The notes below the pieces were generated by a model. It was not told where the DNA came from, ran no database searches, and was given only the letters and a program-made list of their open reading frames with translations. A DNA stretch of 64,000 nt from Tethya wilhelma (Eukaryota > Porifera > Demospongiae > Tethyida > Tethyidae). Positions within the stretch are counted from its first letter, which is position 1. Each line of letters opens with the position of its first letter. Positions 1 to 10,756 of this stretch are shown in pieces. The DNA is taken from the NCBI GenBank assembly GCA_964030475.1, contig CAXIPT010000005.1, positions 5,837,087-5,901,086 on the forward strand, read 5' to 3'. Both the position numbers and the translations under genes were made by a program.

Positions 1-1
1 A

Positions 2-343
2 ACAAGTAGTAAAAATTTCAAAAAAATAAGTAGTGTAGGAATGGGCAGTGCGGTAAAAAGTATTGGAACAAGGCATGTCTCAATTTCGGCACATGACTAC
101 TTCATTTTTTGTACCCAAATCTTGGCTGGCAGTCCTATATTACGTAATACCTGTCTGTTATAGACTTATAGTTTACTTCACTGCCTAGCCAGCTGATATA
201 TAAGTATCATAGGATCCATATGAGGGATAAAGAATAAAAATGAAGTAGTCATGTGCCGAAATTGAGACATGCCTTGTTCCAATACTTTTTACCGCACTGC
301 CCATTCCTACACTACTTATTTTTTTGAAATTTTTACTACTTGT
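2..343. mobile_element. MITE-like element with about 110-bp terminal inverted repeats
   Basis: The left arm (2-118) and right arm (about 236-343) are near-perfect reverse complements. Each starts ACAAGTAGTAAAAATTTC and carries the block GAATGGGCAGTGCGG. The roughly 115-bp centre has no coding sequence. A second member with the same arms lies at 29,239-29,747, so this is a repeat family and not a chance hairpin. No transposase is visible, and a nonautonomous DNA element is the simplest reading. Confidence 0.8.
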
Positions 344-690
344 GTATACTCAGAACAACTGAGAATTAAGTACTGTACGTGGAATGTCAACTATAATACA
401 TAATGAGTGGATGAGTATATACAAAAAGTGCGGGTGGATCGCAGCACTACAACAACAGAGTGATTTGGAACTACACAACCTACACAATCATCATTTACAT
501 ATTGAGTCATCAGTAAGGGACAAATGAGTAACACTGTGTGACTTGAAAAGTTAGTAGACCTGGATTTCTTCAAGAAAAACTGTGACAACTATAGACACCG
601 CAAACCAGTCACTGTAAGCAAAGTCAGAGAGCTAGTGGCCTTAAACTGTCAGCTGGAAAGAGTGTATACAGAGTGAAGTCAGCCTGAGTG

Positions 691-1869
691 ATGAGTAGCA
701 GCCAGGCAAAGGTACGTGTGTTTTGGCATATTATATGCACAAGGTAGCAGAATACTATACATTGGCCACATTATAATTTTTGGTATAAGCCAAATAAATT
801 CAATGAGAAGGAAACATCAATATCTTTCACCATACTGTAAGCATGCAGAAAACTATAAAGTTTTAAGTCTGTTGGCTTAGACAAAATACAAACACATTAT
901 GTTAGACATTTACTTGGTATATTAACACAGGAACAAAAGCCCAAGAGGAAGATCGACTGGAAGAAGTGTGCTCCTATGCCGGTGAGTTGGTACAGACCAC
1001 AGGCAGTGATGGTTGACAAGAGAGTGTACGTCGGAGGTGGAATAGCCGAAAAGAAGAAAATGCTCAAAATCCACATCTACTACACCACTGAAGACAGATG
1101 GAGATACTTCTCCAGAACACTCGTGGCTCTCTACGGTATGGGCTACTTTCAAGACAGAGTCATCACAGTTGGTGGCACAAACACCAACGGTCTGGTTGCT
1201 AGTGAGGTGTACAGCTTCGAAGAAACCACCAGAATCTGGGAAGAGTGCATCAAGAAGATGCCTACGGGCAGAGCATCATTGAGTGTGCTATCCACAGAGG
1301 ATAATATCGTGGCTTGTGGGGGTACTAAATGGCATGCAGATGAAGAGCCCACTCCCTGTTCTACAGTAGAGGTATACTGTGCCAAGAGTTGCATCTGGTA
1401 TACAGCAGAGCCTCTACCACATCCATGTGCTACAATGTCGTCCACTAGAATCGGCAACACCCTCTATCTGCTTGGAGAAGTTCACAACGAAAACCATGTC
1501 ACACTAAACAGTACATTCTGTGCCAACGTTTCGGAATTGATATCGAAAGCGATCTCAAGATCACTGAGACTACCAGAGCATAGATCAACTTGGAAAAATC
1601 TTCCAGCTTATCCACTCATTGGTTCTGGAGCAACAGGTCTTTCGGGAGCTTTGCTAGCAGTTGGAGGACATGACAGCGACACTAGACCCCATCTCTATGT
1701 CTATAAGCCTAGAAAGAATTGCTGGAAGAAACTAGAGTCGAGTGATATGCCCTCAGCACGAGGGGGGGTAACAGTGCTAGAGGTTTTGAGCCACGTGCTT
1801 CTAGTGATCGGAGGAGAGGACTTTGAAGGAGATATAACTGATAGCGTGTACATGGGCACAGTTGGATGA
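691..1869 (+). CDS. Kelch-repeat protein, two exons
   Basis: Predicted exons are 691-711 and 931-1869. The donor AAAG|GTACGT and the acceptor ACACAG|GAA keep phase 0 and give 319 residues starting MSSSQAKEQKPKRK. Without the first exon, the second exon could only start at the internal ATG at 976. The protein has about five to six Kelch-type blades, seen as GG doublets (VYVGGG, ITVGG, VACGG, LAVGGH, LVIGGE) followed by Y/V-x-x-W spacing such as TRIWEEC and NCWKK. There is no BTB, BACK, signal peptide or TM segment, so it is a stand-alone beta-propeller, probably a cytoplasmic protein-interaction scaffold (family inference). The one blade without a clear GG (LYLLGEVHNENHV) looks degenerate. The MITE at 2-343 lies upstream. 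Confidence 0.8.
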
Positions 1870-2199
1870 ACTGTGGGTACTCCATATGGTATAGTATATA
1901 GGTACAATATTGCTACCGTATTTTAACAAATTTTGTTACAAAAAGTGCAATTGTATATCAGGTCTACCATTATCATCAGGGTTCTCCCTAAAACTTGTCA
2001 GAGCAATGCCACACCACTCTGATCATGCTAAATTTACTTTGATGTGGTTAATTTTAATTTAAAAGAATGCATAAAAACCACAAGAATGCCTCGATGTTTT
2101 CTCTGGCACCACTCTGATCAACCATCCTGGGGAGAACCCTGACTGATTCATTAATGGCTTTTCAATCAGTGGACAAATTGGAGGATATAGGTTATGTAC

Positions 2200-2676
2200 C
2201 TTGTGGAGGGGAGTGCAGCCATCACCATCTTCCAGCGCCACATCAGCACCACGTTCAATCAACAGGCCCACGATACTACTGTGTCCGCAGTAAGCTGCTC
2301 TGTGAAGAGGTGACACACCTCCAGGAGTCTGGCTATTGGTGGAGGCTCCCGAGGAGATTAAAAGTTGACAGACTTTCAGGTGACCACTTCGACTTGCATA
2401 GTGCTGTCAGAGATAAAGTAGTGAACATCACGCACATAAAACTTTTCACAGCAGTGTACTGAATGCAAGTATCATCACAGTCAATAATGGGCCAGGCTGG
2501 TTGGAGAGGGCAATGCACACAAGTATTAAACACACATGTACAGTTTTCAATACCAGTGCTGTGTATCCTGAAGAATCTGTGACGCTTGGACTCACTCTAG
2601 AGTCAAGAAGCTTCTTCACCTTGGCAACGTCTCCGTCCATAGCAGCTGACCAAATTCCCCTCTCAAATTCCAGCTC
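2200..2676 (-). CDS. ANKRD39: Ankyrin-repeat protein, ANKRD39-like, internal exons only
   Basis: Two minus-strand exons, 2676-2554 and 2403-2200, join in phase 0 and encode 109 residues. The first gives FERGIWSAAMDGDVAKVKKL and SSGYTAL. The second gives HYASRSGHLKVCQLL, GGVSPLHRAAYCGHSSI and GDGCTPLHK. The FERGIWSAA start, the GYTALHYASR join and the LHRAAYCGH block match my memory of vertebrate ANKRD39, a small protein of four ankyrin repeats. The first exon follows an acceptor and needs an upstream start exon. The last exon should begin AAERGH-like but is not found between 1,870 and 2,190. The gene is therefore incomplete or truncated at both ends. Its exact cellular role is not known to me. 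Confidence 0.7.
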
Positions 2677-2834
2677 CTGTAATTATTAAATTGTAGTATA
2701 TGCATTTTAAGAGCAAATTGTTCTTTTCATAATTTCCCAGGCACACCCCATTCATTACACAACAATACAATGTTAGTTAATAGCAGGCAGAAGCCAGAGA
2801 TACACAGATATCCCACGTGAGTGTTTTCCTTAAC

Positions 2835-3094
2835 CAAGTTGGGTGGTCCTTTATCATTCAGAGTAAACTTTACTGGCATGATGTACCTCCATTGTCTGTG
2901 AAACACCTGATGAATGGAGGACACAGGAACAGGCCTCTCCTTCCCTGTGAGGGTGGTCTTTATGAACAGACATGACTTTGCATGTTCAAATTCAGAGGGT
3001 TCAAAATGAGGCATGTAAAGTTCACGACCTTTACCCATTGTTATTATTTCCAGATCATGCTCACTGTCATTTCCTGCTTCAATAATACTACTAA
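2835..3094 (-). CDS. Unrecognised coding exon
   Basis: An open minus-strand stretch follows the acceptor CTTACCTCAAG and reaches a possible donor TTG|GTTAAG, giving about 86 residues (SSIIEAGNDSEHDLEIITMG, then RELYMPHFEPSEFEHAKSC and ending FTLNDKGPPNL). The composition is protein-like, with mixed charge, aromatic residues and little repetition, and I know no family for it. It lies between the beta-helix gene and the ANKRD39-like exons on the same strand. It could be an upstream exon of the latter, although vertebrate ANKRD39 has no such segment. It could also belong to a separate gene or a repeat. Confidence 0.35.
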
Positions 3095-3302
3095 CTTGAG
3101 GTAAGTCCACTACACATAGCAACAATACTAAGTCTAGAAGAGTATTAAAGATGAATAATTGATTGTTTTCTCTAGTGTGTGTTTGGTTTTATTTATATTG
3201 AAACTGCCATGGCATTGCCAGTTATTGTTTGTGTTTATTTAGCTACAAAAATTGTGCAAAATTATTAAATGAAGTTCCTTGTGGATATTTCATGGTGATA
3301 GT

Positions 3303-6300
3303 TTACTCTTCCTTCAGCAATGGTTCTCGAAGCTGTATTGCTGAGTGAGTGACATGGGTGTTCTGAGCTGTTTGTAGAGGCGGGATGATTCTGTCCACAG
3401 TCATTCGTTTCATTGGCTTTAGCTTGTTCTTTATCCATTGCTCAAGTTTTTCTCTCTTTCTGCTTGGGACAATTGTGACAAATGCATGACATAATGCAAT
3501 GATAGCAAAGACGATTAACGAGAGGCTAGTTGAAATGATGACAGCAATTGACTTTTGGTTTCCTTCTGTTTCAATATTGAGCAATGTGGTTGCAGACAAG
3601 ATGTTTAGGTTGGTCAAAAAGAAGATTTCGATCAGGTTTATAATCTTCGAATCGTACACTCCACCAATCTGTGCTAGATATCCCAAAAGTATTGTTACAA
3701 TCACCAGAATAGCTAGCAAATTTATTGCTGGATCACCAAATATGTTTGCTGAGAACACAATTAACAGTAAAACTCGTACAAGCAAGAGTAGTCCGGTCCA
3801 ATAGCGATGATCCACCTTGTAAGGACCAGTGTAGGCATCAAACAATGGTTTGAGCTTCCTCACCCAAAAGAGGATCTTGTAGTTTGGACACCTTTGTAGC
3901 CATTGGATGAACAAGAGAACTGCTGTGTATGGAACTGAGAGCAGTGTCATGATCGAGAGTGCTGTGAGAAAAAGTGGAATATGCTTTCCTCTGAAATAGT
4001 CAACATTCCCATCATTCAGCCATACCAATTGTACGTGCGAGTTAGGGTATGTCAATATGGTTGGTGAGAATACTGCAATGATGAAACGAAGGAGTTTTGT
4101 GTAAGAGAGAAGAAACAAAGTAGCCAAGACTTGCACAGCATTGGTACCACTGAGTCTCGCAGCTCTCGTAGAATAGCGGCTACTCATGATGATGGTTATG
4201 ACTAGGATCCAGATATACAGGGGAAAGAGAAGTTGCAACCAGGTTTTTGCGTACGCATTGAGTTCGTTGTAAAAGCAGACCTCCATTCCAATGTCCAAGT
4301 TTATCCAAGCAATGAAGACATTAAGGAGTGAGTTAGGTTTATCGGGAGGAAAGAAAATCTCCCTATTTGCTTGGACCATGTTGGCATAAAAAATCAGACC
4401 GTTGATGGTCCCGATTGCTACCGTGAGATCAAGTCGGATAAGCACAAAAACTAAGACAACACCTACCACTCCAAATACTGGTATCAGCAAAATCCACCAA
4501 TTTGAACATTGTCTACAGTTTGAAGATCCAAACACATGACTCAGGTGCTCACCACATGCTCCACAGAGTATTCCTGATCGGTTATAGTTGCACTGTAAGT
4601 CTGGTAAACTCAGATTGAGTGTCACTGAGTCTGTAGCAGTGTTGCAGTAGTCGTATGGACAGTGTTCGTGCACTAGAACACCCGAGGTTTGTGTCTCTCT
4701 CAAATGTGAAAAAGTGGCATTCACCCACATTTGTGCAGGTTTGGTGATGTGGAAACTCTGTGTATCACATTGAATTCCAAATCTATCAAATATTGGGTCG
4801 CATTCACATCTCTGTGTTTGTCCACTGTAGAAGAAACCAAGAGAGCAGTTTTTCAGTTGAATATTGATCGAAAACTGTTTGTACAAGATAGCATAATTTG
4901 GGAAATTCTCCTGCAAGTGTGCATCTAGAGTTGGAATGTGTGTAGAATCCGTAGTGAGCAATAGTTTTTCTTTAGTATTCATGGAAATGACTGTGAATGT
5001 TAGATTAGTGCAGTATTTTGTCACAATCTGAGCTGCTTCTCCGTCAGCAAGGCTCGCCATGCTAGCAACTGTTGTTTCATTGAATGTACTGCTTTCAAAC
5101 TGTGCTTGTATTATGGCAGGTGCTGTTCCTAATCTCTGACCAACGGCTACCACAGGGATTGTGAAGGCTTGTCCTATGAAGACACTAACGTGTTTCTCTG
5201 TTTCACTGCATTGAGGGATTGAATTATGACAGGTACACACTCTAGTGGGATTGGATGCTACTAATGAGAGGTCATTCTGAGCATCTGCATTGAAGTCAAA
5301 CAGGCTTGAGATATTTGAATCTATTTCACAGGGATAGCAACTAAAGGGTCTGAATATAGGCATACGATATGGAGATTCGCTTATCAAAAGCATTACCCAG
5401 TCTATCCATCCTCCATATAAGTCACTTCCTGCAAGATTTGCACTGTTATTTCTGAAGTATATTGTTGGAGTACTGTTATAGCTGTATATGATTGCCAAGG
5501 GAACAGTATTTGATGCTGTCATTACGTATTCCGTATCATCTACATAGATTCCACCTCCCTTTTGTTGAACTCTGTTTCCAATGAACTGAAGACTGGCATT
5601 ACTTGAAATGAATGTTAAATAGCTGCTATACATTGCAAGACCACCCCCATTGCTTCCTTGATTTTGAATAAATAAAAGTTCTGCGAATCCATTAAATGAA
5701 ATGTTAGAATTTACGAGTGTTATTCCTCCACTTAGCACTGCATTGTTTCTATCAACCATAAGGTGTGCATTGTTGCGAACATCAATACCACTTTTGAGTG
5801 CATAAAGAGGTGTACCATAAATATGCTGTGCTCTATTTGTCCTGGATAGCATAATTGTGTTTTCTGTGATCATTGTGTCACTATTGACCTCCAAAACAAG
5901 ATAGGTAAATTCATAGAGAATTATTCCACCTGTGTTCTTGTAAAACTTACACTTACCTTCCAAAGTTACCTTTGAGCTTACTACTTCAAGTGCTGGTGCT
6001 CTCACTGATCTAGTGATCTTAACATCTTGAAGCTGTATTGTTTTGATGTGGTCAATATGCAAGGATGTACATGATGTTTTCTCAATATGTACATTAGAGA
6101 GTCTTATCTCAAAGTCAAAATCATTTCCCAGTATTGTAACCGAGAAGTCCTTTACTATTTTCATGCAAGACTTTTCAAAGTGTCCATTTATTATTTCTAG
6201 CATTACTCGCACTGTACGAAATACATCACAGAAATCTGCACCAAACAAACCGAAATACCCTCCATAATCATCATGGCCTTCCTGTTCAACTTCTGAGTTC

Positions 6301-7289
6301 TTTTTTGAGGATATATTAAAAATAGTCACATTAGAACCACATCCTGCAAAATAAATGAGTAGATTTCCTTTTGAACCACTGTTATCAGATAAAGAGATGT
6401 TTGTCAAGTTTGTTATAGTTGTATAAGTACTTTGGTATGTTTTTATTGTCAACCCAGTTGAGTAAAGAGGGCGATTTAGTAGCTTTATTGGTTCTTGTCC
6501 AACTTTTCCACGTGTAAAACCAGTGTTTGCGATGATCACTGATGCTTTCGGATCTGTTGTTATTGGGTCAAAATAATAATCATTAGTGATCTCAATTAAA
6601 CAGTTAATTTCATTTGCTGTTAGAAGAGAATTGCCTATCATAATATCTCCATATACATCCAAAATTCTCAGCCCAACTCCAGAGCCATTACTCACAATGA
6701 CTCTTTGAATACTTGCAAAACCTGATACCATAATAGAGAGGCTATATTTTAGTGGCGTCGTAGTTGAGAATAAAGCATAGTTAACCTTGATTGGAAATAT
6801 TCCACAGTTTATAAATGTTATATTGCTCACTGTTACACTATTGACCTTAACAAAAAGCACACCGAATTCTCTGTAGCAGACAATAGATGGATTGTGGTTT
6901 GTGTTGGAACTAGAAGTATTATAGTATCCGGTCAGTGTGACATCAGTAGCATTGTTGATAATAAGCTCACCTGGTATTGAAATGTTATGATCACCTGGTA
7001 GAAAACTGAGGACTGTGTTTGATTCAAACATGTCAGTTTTGTTTACAACATGCTGCACTTGAAGACACCTCTCCTTTTCACAGAATGATTCATGTTTATT
7101 TCTTGAGCAAAGTAGATTACCTGTTGAGATGCGACTGCCACTTTCCCGCCCTGAATTAGAATTTGAGAGAGCCACAGAAATGTGTAGGAACGAAGAATAT
7201 ACTTCTGCATTTCGCAATAAGATTAAGATATCATGTACTAGACCTAGAGATTGCCGGTTTGCTGTATTCTTTTTTAGTGTGTCTAGCAT
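3303..7289 (-). CDS. Large beta-helix ectodomain protein with C-terminal multi-pass membrane domain
   Basis: This is one uninterrupted 1,328-codon reading frame. Residues about 80-640 carry many short N/S/T-rich turns with repeated patterns such as ITLVNSNISFNG, GGGLAMYSS and GGGIYVDD, typical of a right-handed parallel beta-helix (Pmp/pectate-lyase-like fold). A Cys-rich EGF-like part follows at about 830-930 (CDPIFDRFGIQC, CNYNRSGILCGACG). About nine hydrophobic helices then run from WWILLIPVFGVVGVV to IIALCHAFVTIV. I recall this architecture as a multi-copy family in sponges with no assigned function; a cell-surface adhesion or sensing role is inference. No signal peptide is obvious at the chosen ATG. 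A truncated copy at 46.6-46.8 kb diverges just upstream of the shared NKHESFCEKERCLQ, so the true start may differ. Broken copies lie at 46,628, 54,928 and 56,105. Confidence 0.8.
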   Translation of the reverse strand: MLDTLKKNTANRQSLGLVHDILILLRNAEVYSSFLHISVALSNSNSGRESGSRISTGNLLCSRNKHESFCEKERCLQVQHVVNKTDMFESNTVLSFLPGDHNISIPGELIINNATDVTLTGYYNTSSSNTNHNPSIVCYREFGVLFVKVNSVTVSNITFINCGIFPIKVNYALFSTTTPLKYSLSIMVSGFASIQRVIVSNGSGVGLRILDVYGDIMIGNSLLTANEINCLIEITNDYYFDPITTDPKASVIIANTGFTRGKVGQEPIKLLNRPLYSTGLTIKTYQSTYTTITNLTNISLSDNSGSKGNLLIYFAGCGSNVTIFNISSKKNSEVEQEGHDDYGGYFGLFGADFCDVFRTVRVMLEIINGHFEKSCMKIVKDFSVTILGNDFDFEIRLSNVHIEKTSCTSLHIDHIKTIQLQDVKITRSVRAPALEVVSSKVTLEGKCKFYKNTGGIILYEFTYLVLEVNSDTMITENTIMLSRTNRAQHIYGTPLYALKSGIDVRNNAHLMVDRNNAVLSGGITLVNSNISFNGFAELLFIQNQGSNGGGLAMYSSYLTFISSNASLQFIGNRVQQKGGGIYVDDTEYVMTASNTVPLAIIYSYNSTPTIYFRNNSANLAGSDLYGGWIDWVMLLISESPYRMPIFRPFSCYPCEIDSNISSLFDFNADAQNDLSLVASNPTRVCTCHNSIPQCSETEKHVSVFIGQAFTIPVVAVGQRLGTAPAIIQAQFESSTFNETTVASMASLADGEAAQIVTKYCTNLTFTVISMNTKEKLLLTTDSTHIPTLDAHLQENFPNYAILYKQFSINIQLKNCSLGFFYSGQTQRCECDPIFDRFGIQCDTQSFHITKPAQMWVNATFSHLRETQTSGVLVHEHCPYDYCNTATDSVTLNLSLPDLQCNYNRSGILCGACGEHLSHVFGSSNCRQCSNWWILLIPVFGVVGVVLVFVLIRLDLTVAIGTINGLIFYANMVQANREIFFPPDKPNSLLNVFIAWINLDIGMEVCFYNELNAYAKTWLQLLFPLYIWILVITIIMSSRYSTRAARLSGTNAVQVLATLFLLSYTKLLRFIIAVFSPTILTYPNSHVQLVWLNDGNVDYFRGKHIPLFLTALSIMTLLSVPYTAVLLFIQWLQRCPNYKILFWVRKLKPLFDAYTGPYKVDHRYWTGLLLLVRVLLLIVFSANIFGDPAINLLAILVIVTILLGYLAQIGGVYDSKIINLIEIFFLTNLNILSATTLLNIETEGNQKSIAVIISTSLSLIVFAIIALCHAFVTIVPSRKREKLEQWIKNKLKPMKRMTVDRIIPPLQTAQNTHVTHSAIQLREPLLKEE

Positions 7290-7529
7290 TATAGTTTTGG
7301 GAATGTGTTGTGTTTACTACTACTGAACTGGTCCAAGATTATCATTGTTTGTATGCCAGAGACTGACTGTCATGTGAATAAATTACAGCATTGTGTGGTA
7401 TTCAACGTACTGAAACCTTCTCAGTCAGCCAATAGCAAGTTTGTCCCAAATGGATACTGAATTGGAACGGAAAGACCCTGCAGGTACTAGGTTCATGGCT
7501 GTATGGAGAGACTGCCAGTGTTTACGGTT

Positions 7530-8751
7530 AGTTAGAATGCCACGTATAATTAGATAATTAAGTAAGAAAAATTGAAACTATGTTGCTTACGTAACCACAG
7601 TTTGATGATTGGCAAATTGCAAAAAGTACAGTTGTGTGTTTATGTGTTAGAACCAGAGAACCATGTTGAGAAGACGGTTCACTAGCTTTTACTTGCGGCA
7701 AGTATTGTGTCTCTGTGTTCTCTACAAATGTGTGTTCGGTCAAATCTTCATTAGCTGGAGAATACCGCCAGAGGAGCGCCAAAGACTGAGTGAGAGAAAA
7801 TTATAACTTTACTGCAAATAAATTTATTGTTTTGTATGCCACATCAATTCATGATTTGTCAGAGTAAGCACTAAAATCCTACTCCAGATAAGATTGTCAG
7901 TCAAGATACTAGGATATGTATATTACGACCTTGCCATTTATTTAGAGTTTCTCCATAAAAAGTTAAGTAATTTGTAGTCTTAAAATACCTAGATGAACAC
8001 CGTAGAATGGTTTCATTGTACTCTAATGGCTTAATGGCTCTCATTGAACGTCAATAGCCTCCGGCTATATTTGTACACACATGTTGCAAAAATCAATGTG
8101 TTTTTCACTGATATTCCTATCTAGGCAAGAGAAGTAGTGTGTATGTACTCCCAGTTACTATAGATAAAACTTATGGTCCATTCAAGTGGACTAATTTATG
8201 GGCTGGTTTAGTATTGACATTTGTTTCCTATTGCTTGACCCTTTTGCAAGGTGTTGTTCATTTGCATTAAAAATAAATAAATTTTAAAAAAAATAGGTGA
8301 CAGACGTACGTAGTACTGCTTTGCTTTGTTTGTTTGTTTGTTTGTTTGTTTGTTTGTTGTGGTAATGTGTGTGTCATTGCCATGGTAATTGCATTATCAC
8401 TTCCCCTTTGTCACTGTGACCTATTAACACATCTACCTTAAAGTCCCTTAGTGTCCCTAAGCACTGAGTGTATATAGATCTGGGTGGAAATCAGGCTCAT
8501 AAAAATCCTTTTCCTAACACACTCTCCAGCATTTAGCTGTATTCATTGCTTGTGTAAGCTTGTCTGCTTGAAGTTAGTATGTCTTTGCTTCCTCCTCCAT
8601 TAGCTACAAGCTCCTGTCTTCTTTGCCAGCCAAGGTGGGTCCTTTGCTAACTACCTAGTGCCCAATGCTATGAGTGTGTGTTTGTATGAGAGCTGCTGTT
8701 AATTGACGGACATTGTTTACGGGTGGATGGAATTTGCCGTTGACTCATGTA

Positions 8752-8757
<6 letters not shown>
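7530..8757. repeat. Segmental duplication, copy 1 (other copy 46,840-48,357)
   Basis: About 1.2 kb of mostly noncoding DNA upstream of the beta-helix gene is repeated at 46,840-48,357 with small indels and high identity. Shared marks include AGCATTTAGCTGTATTCATT, a (TTTG)n tract at 8,322-8,358 and the run that enters a (TG)n tract at 8,757. In copy 2 the same (GT)n tract is followed by different sequence leading to the RYK 5' exons. In copy 1 it is followed directly by sequence leading to the RYK 3' exons. Confidence 0.8.
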
Positions 8758-8802
<45 letters not shown>

Positions 8803-8812
8803 TGTGTGTGCC
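8757..8812. repeat. (TG)n microsatellite at a probable false join
   Basis: A long, nearly pure TG tract with one TA interruption. The sequence to its left is duplicated at 48.3 kb, while the sequence to its right continues the RYK gene. This is the likely point where unrelated contigs were merged or where a real deletion took place. Confidence 0.7.
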
Positions 8813-9176
8813 GTGACGTTTATTTTGGTTAGATTAGCACAAGTATTTCTGGCATGGTAAACACATGTGTTCAAGAACACTGAAGGCTAATGAAGGGTGC
8901 ACTTCAATCAAGTTCAGCGACCAAACCACTAGTTTCAGTTCACTGTCGGCTCTGGTGTCTATCCCAGTGGATGACATGCAAGGAAGACCTGGGTTTGAAT
9001 CCCAGCTAGATCTCAAGATTTTTTCCACTAAATTTTCAATGGGCGGCTATCAATAATGTCATATTATTGTGATCTTTGGGTGTTTACAGAGTTGTAGATG
9101 TATTTGTAAACAAGTATATAGACAGGAAATGGTGGGATTATCTCTTTCAATCTTCTTTCTTTTCCTTGTTGTGTAG

Positions 9177-9345
9177 GTGTGTTTTGTGTCGTGTATGATG
9201 GGTATCTTAGCAACGCTGAGGACGAAGTTGAAGGGGCAACCCCTGTCATTATCAAGACAGTGAAAGGTGAACTTGACCTCTTAATGCAGCACCTCGTATA
9301 TACATTCATTAACATTATATCGTAGTACGCCTTACTTTATATGCA

Positions 9346-9380
<35 letters not shown>

Positions 9381-10716
9381 TAACACTCCCGACATAGTCG
9401 TTAAGTCTCTAATTGAGGGGGGCTCGGTCCTGCGTCACGTTCCTCATCGTCTCCTCCTCCAGCTCCTGGCCTGCCATGCCAGCGACACGGAGCAGCCGAT
9501 GCTTCTCTTCCCCAAGACAATGCACGGTACCCTCAAGTCCCTCTTGCTCAAGACCAGAGAGCCAAAGAGAGGAAGCATGGTGAGTTTGGGGGGTGGGTAC
9601 AGGAAATTCGGGGACAACCCTGTACATGTAGTCATGTCATGTACACAGGAAATATGGAGAAGAATGGCCTAACCAGGAAATAAGTTTCCTAAGTCCCTGT
9701 AGGGGTAGCACTGTTTATAGGAGCTCCCATGTCCATTTTTTTCTATCACCTTTTTTTCCTCTTTGTTGAGGAGATTGAAGAGAAAATTTTTTCTTGATAT
9801 TTTTTCTTTTTTTTTAAACATACTCTACTCCGACTTGTTTTCTTGTCAAGTATCATACATGGCATCAGTGTTCTTTTGTGTGTGACAGCTGTGCTATCTT
9901 GCTTGTCTAGATGTTGACTTCCCAAGAGCTCGTGTTAATGGCATGTCAGATATCCCGAGGCATGTATCATCTCACCAAGAAGAACATCACACATCGAGAT
10001 CTTGCAGCAAGAAACATCTAGTAAGAGCATGTTTGTGTTAAACCAGACGTACTCCTTTGCTGTTTGTGTGCACATGTGTAGTACATATACATGTATAATA
10101 GTCTGCTATAGTTGCCAGGCATTATCTGGGTGTGTTGTGGCCCTGTTGGCAACACCATGTAACCTACAGTCCAACAGCTCAGGTTTAAATCTGAGTTGAT
10201 GGGGTTTGTTTGTTTGTTTTTCACTTTCACATTTCAATCAAATGTTTGTTACCTATTTAGACAATTTTGCTTTAATTATAATCTTCCACTGATCCATTTT
10301 ATTTCACCTGTAATTTCATTTTATTGTGATATTCANCAGATATCCCGAGGCATGTATCATCTCACCAAGAAGAACATCACACATCGAGATCTTGCAGCAA
10401 GAAACATCTAGTAAGAGCATGTTTGTGTTAAACCAGACGTACTATAGACAATTTTACTTGATAATTAATCTTCCACTGATCAGTTTTATTTCATTGGTGG
10501 TCTGATATTTATTGCTCTGCTCTCTCTCTCTCTCTCCTCTCTCTCTCCCCCCCTCAGTATCCATGAGAACCTTCAGGTGAGGATTGGTGACCGGGGGTTG
10601 AGCTGGGACCTCTACCCGGAGGAGTATAGCCGGCTGCCTGATGGCGAGATGTGTCCCGTGAAGTGGATGTCGGCAGAGGTGCTCAGCGAGAGGAAGTACT
10701 CTCACTACTCTGATGT

Positions 10717-10717
<1 letters not shown>
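9177..10717 (+). CDS. RYK: RYK-type receptor pseudokinase, 3' half (kinase-like domain exons)
   Basis: Exons 9177-9266, 9380-9579, 9911-10020 and 10558-10717 join in phases 1, 0 and 2. They encode a degenerate kinase domain. The glycine-loop remnant is [16 protein letters not shown] keeps the ATP-site lysine. The HRDLAARN catalytic loop is intact. [15 protein letters not shown] stands where DFG should be. [10 protein letters not shown] and HYSDV follow. A DFG-to-DRG change, a D-L-F/Y-P-x-x-Y activation segment and KTVK are RYK features (RYK has DNA in place of DFG), so catalysis is doubtful. RYK is a Wnt-binding co-receptor in other animals. The first codon is completed by a G overhang that fits the last exon of the 5' half at 53,511. 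The final exon(s), expected to begin W-x-F-G-V, are not present before the contig join at 11,702. Confidence 0.75.
10338..10443. repeat. Exact repeat of 9,946-10,051 after an N base; assembly duplicate
   Basis: Directly after the N at 10,336, about 105 bp repeat the end of the third RYK kinase exon and its donor site without visible change. The same flanking intron sequence (AGACAATTTT and ATCTTCCACTGAT) also occurs on both sides of the join. The second copy is best read as an unmerged contig overlap and not as an additional exon. Confidence 0.75.

Positions 10718-10756
<39 letters not shown>

Noticed and set aside
7558..7782. Minus-strand ORF MALLWRYSPANEDLTEHTFV and its copy at 46,895-47,077
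   Set aside because: Conserved only because the whole 1.2-kb segment is duplicated; indels between copies (for example in the SLVLTHKHTT part) do not show selection for a protein.
10338..10443. Apparent duplicated RYK kinase exon
   Set aside because: Exact copy next to an N; best explained by an unmerged contig overlap.
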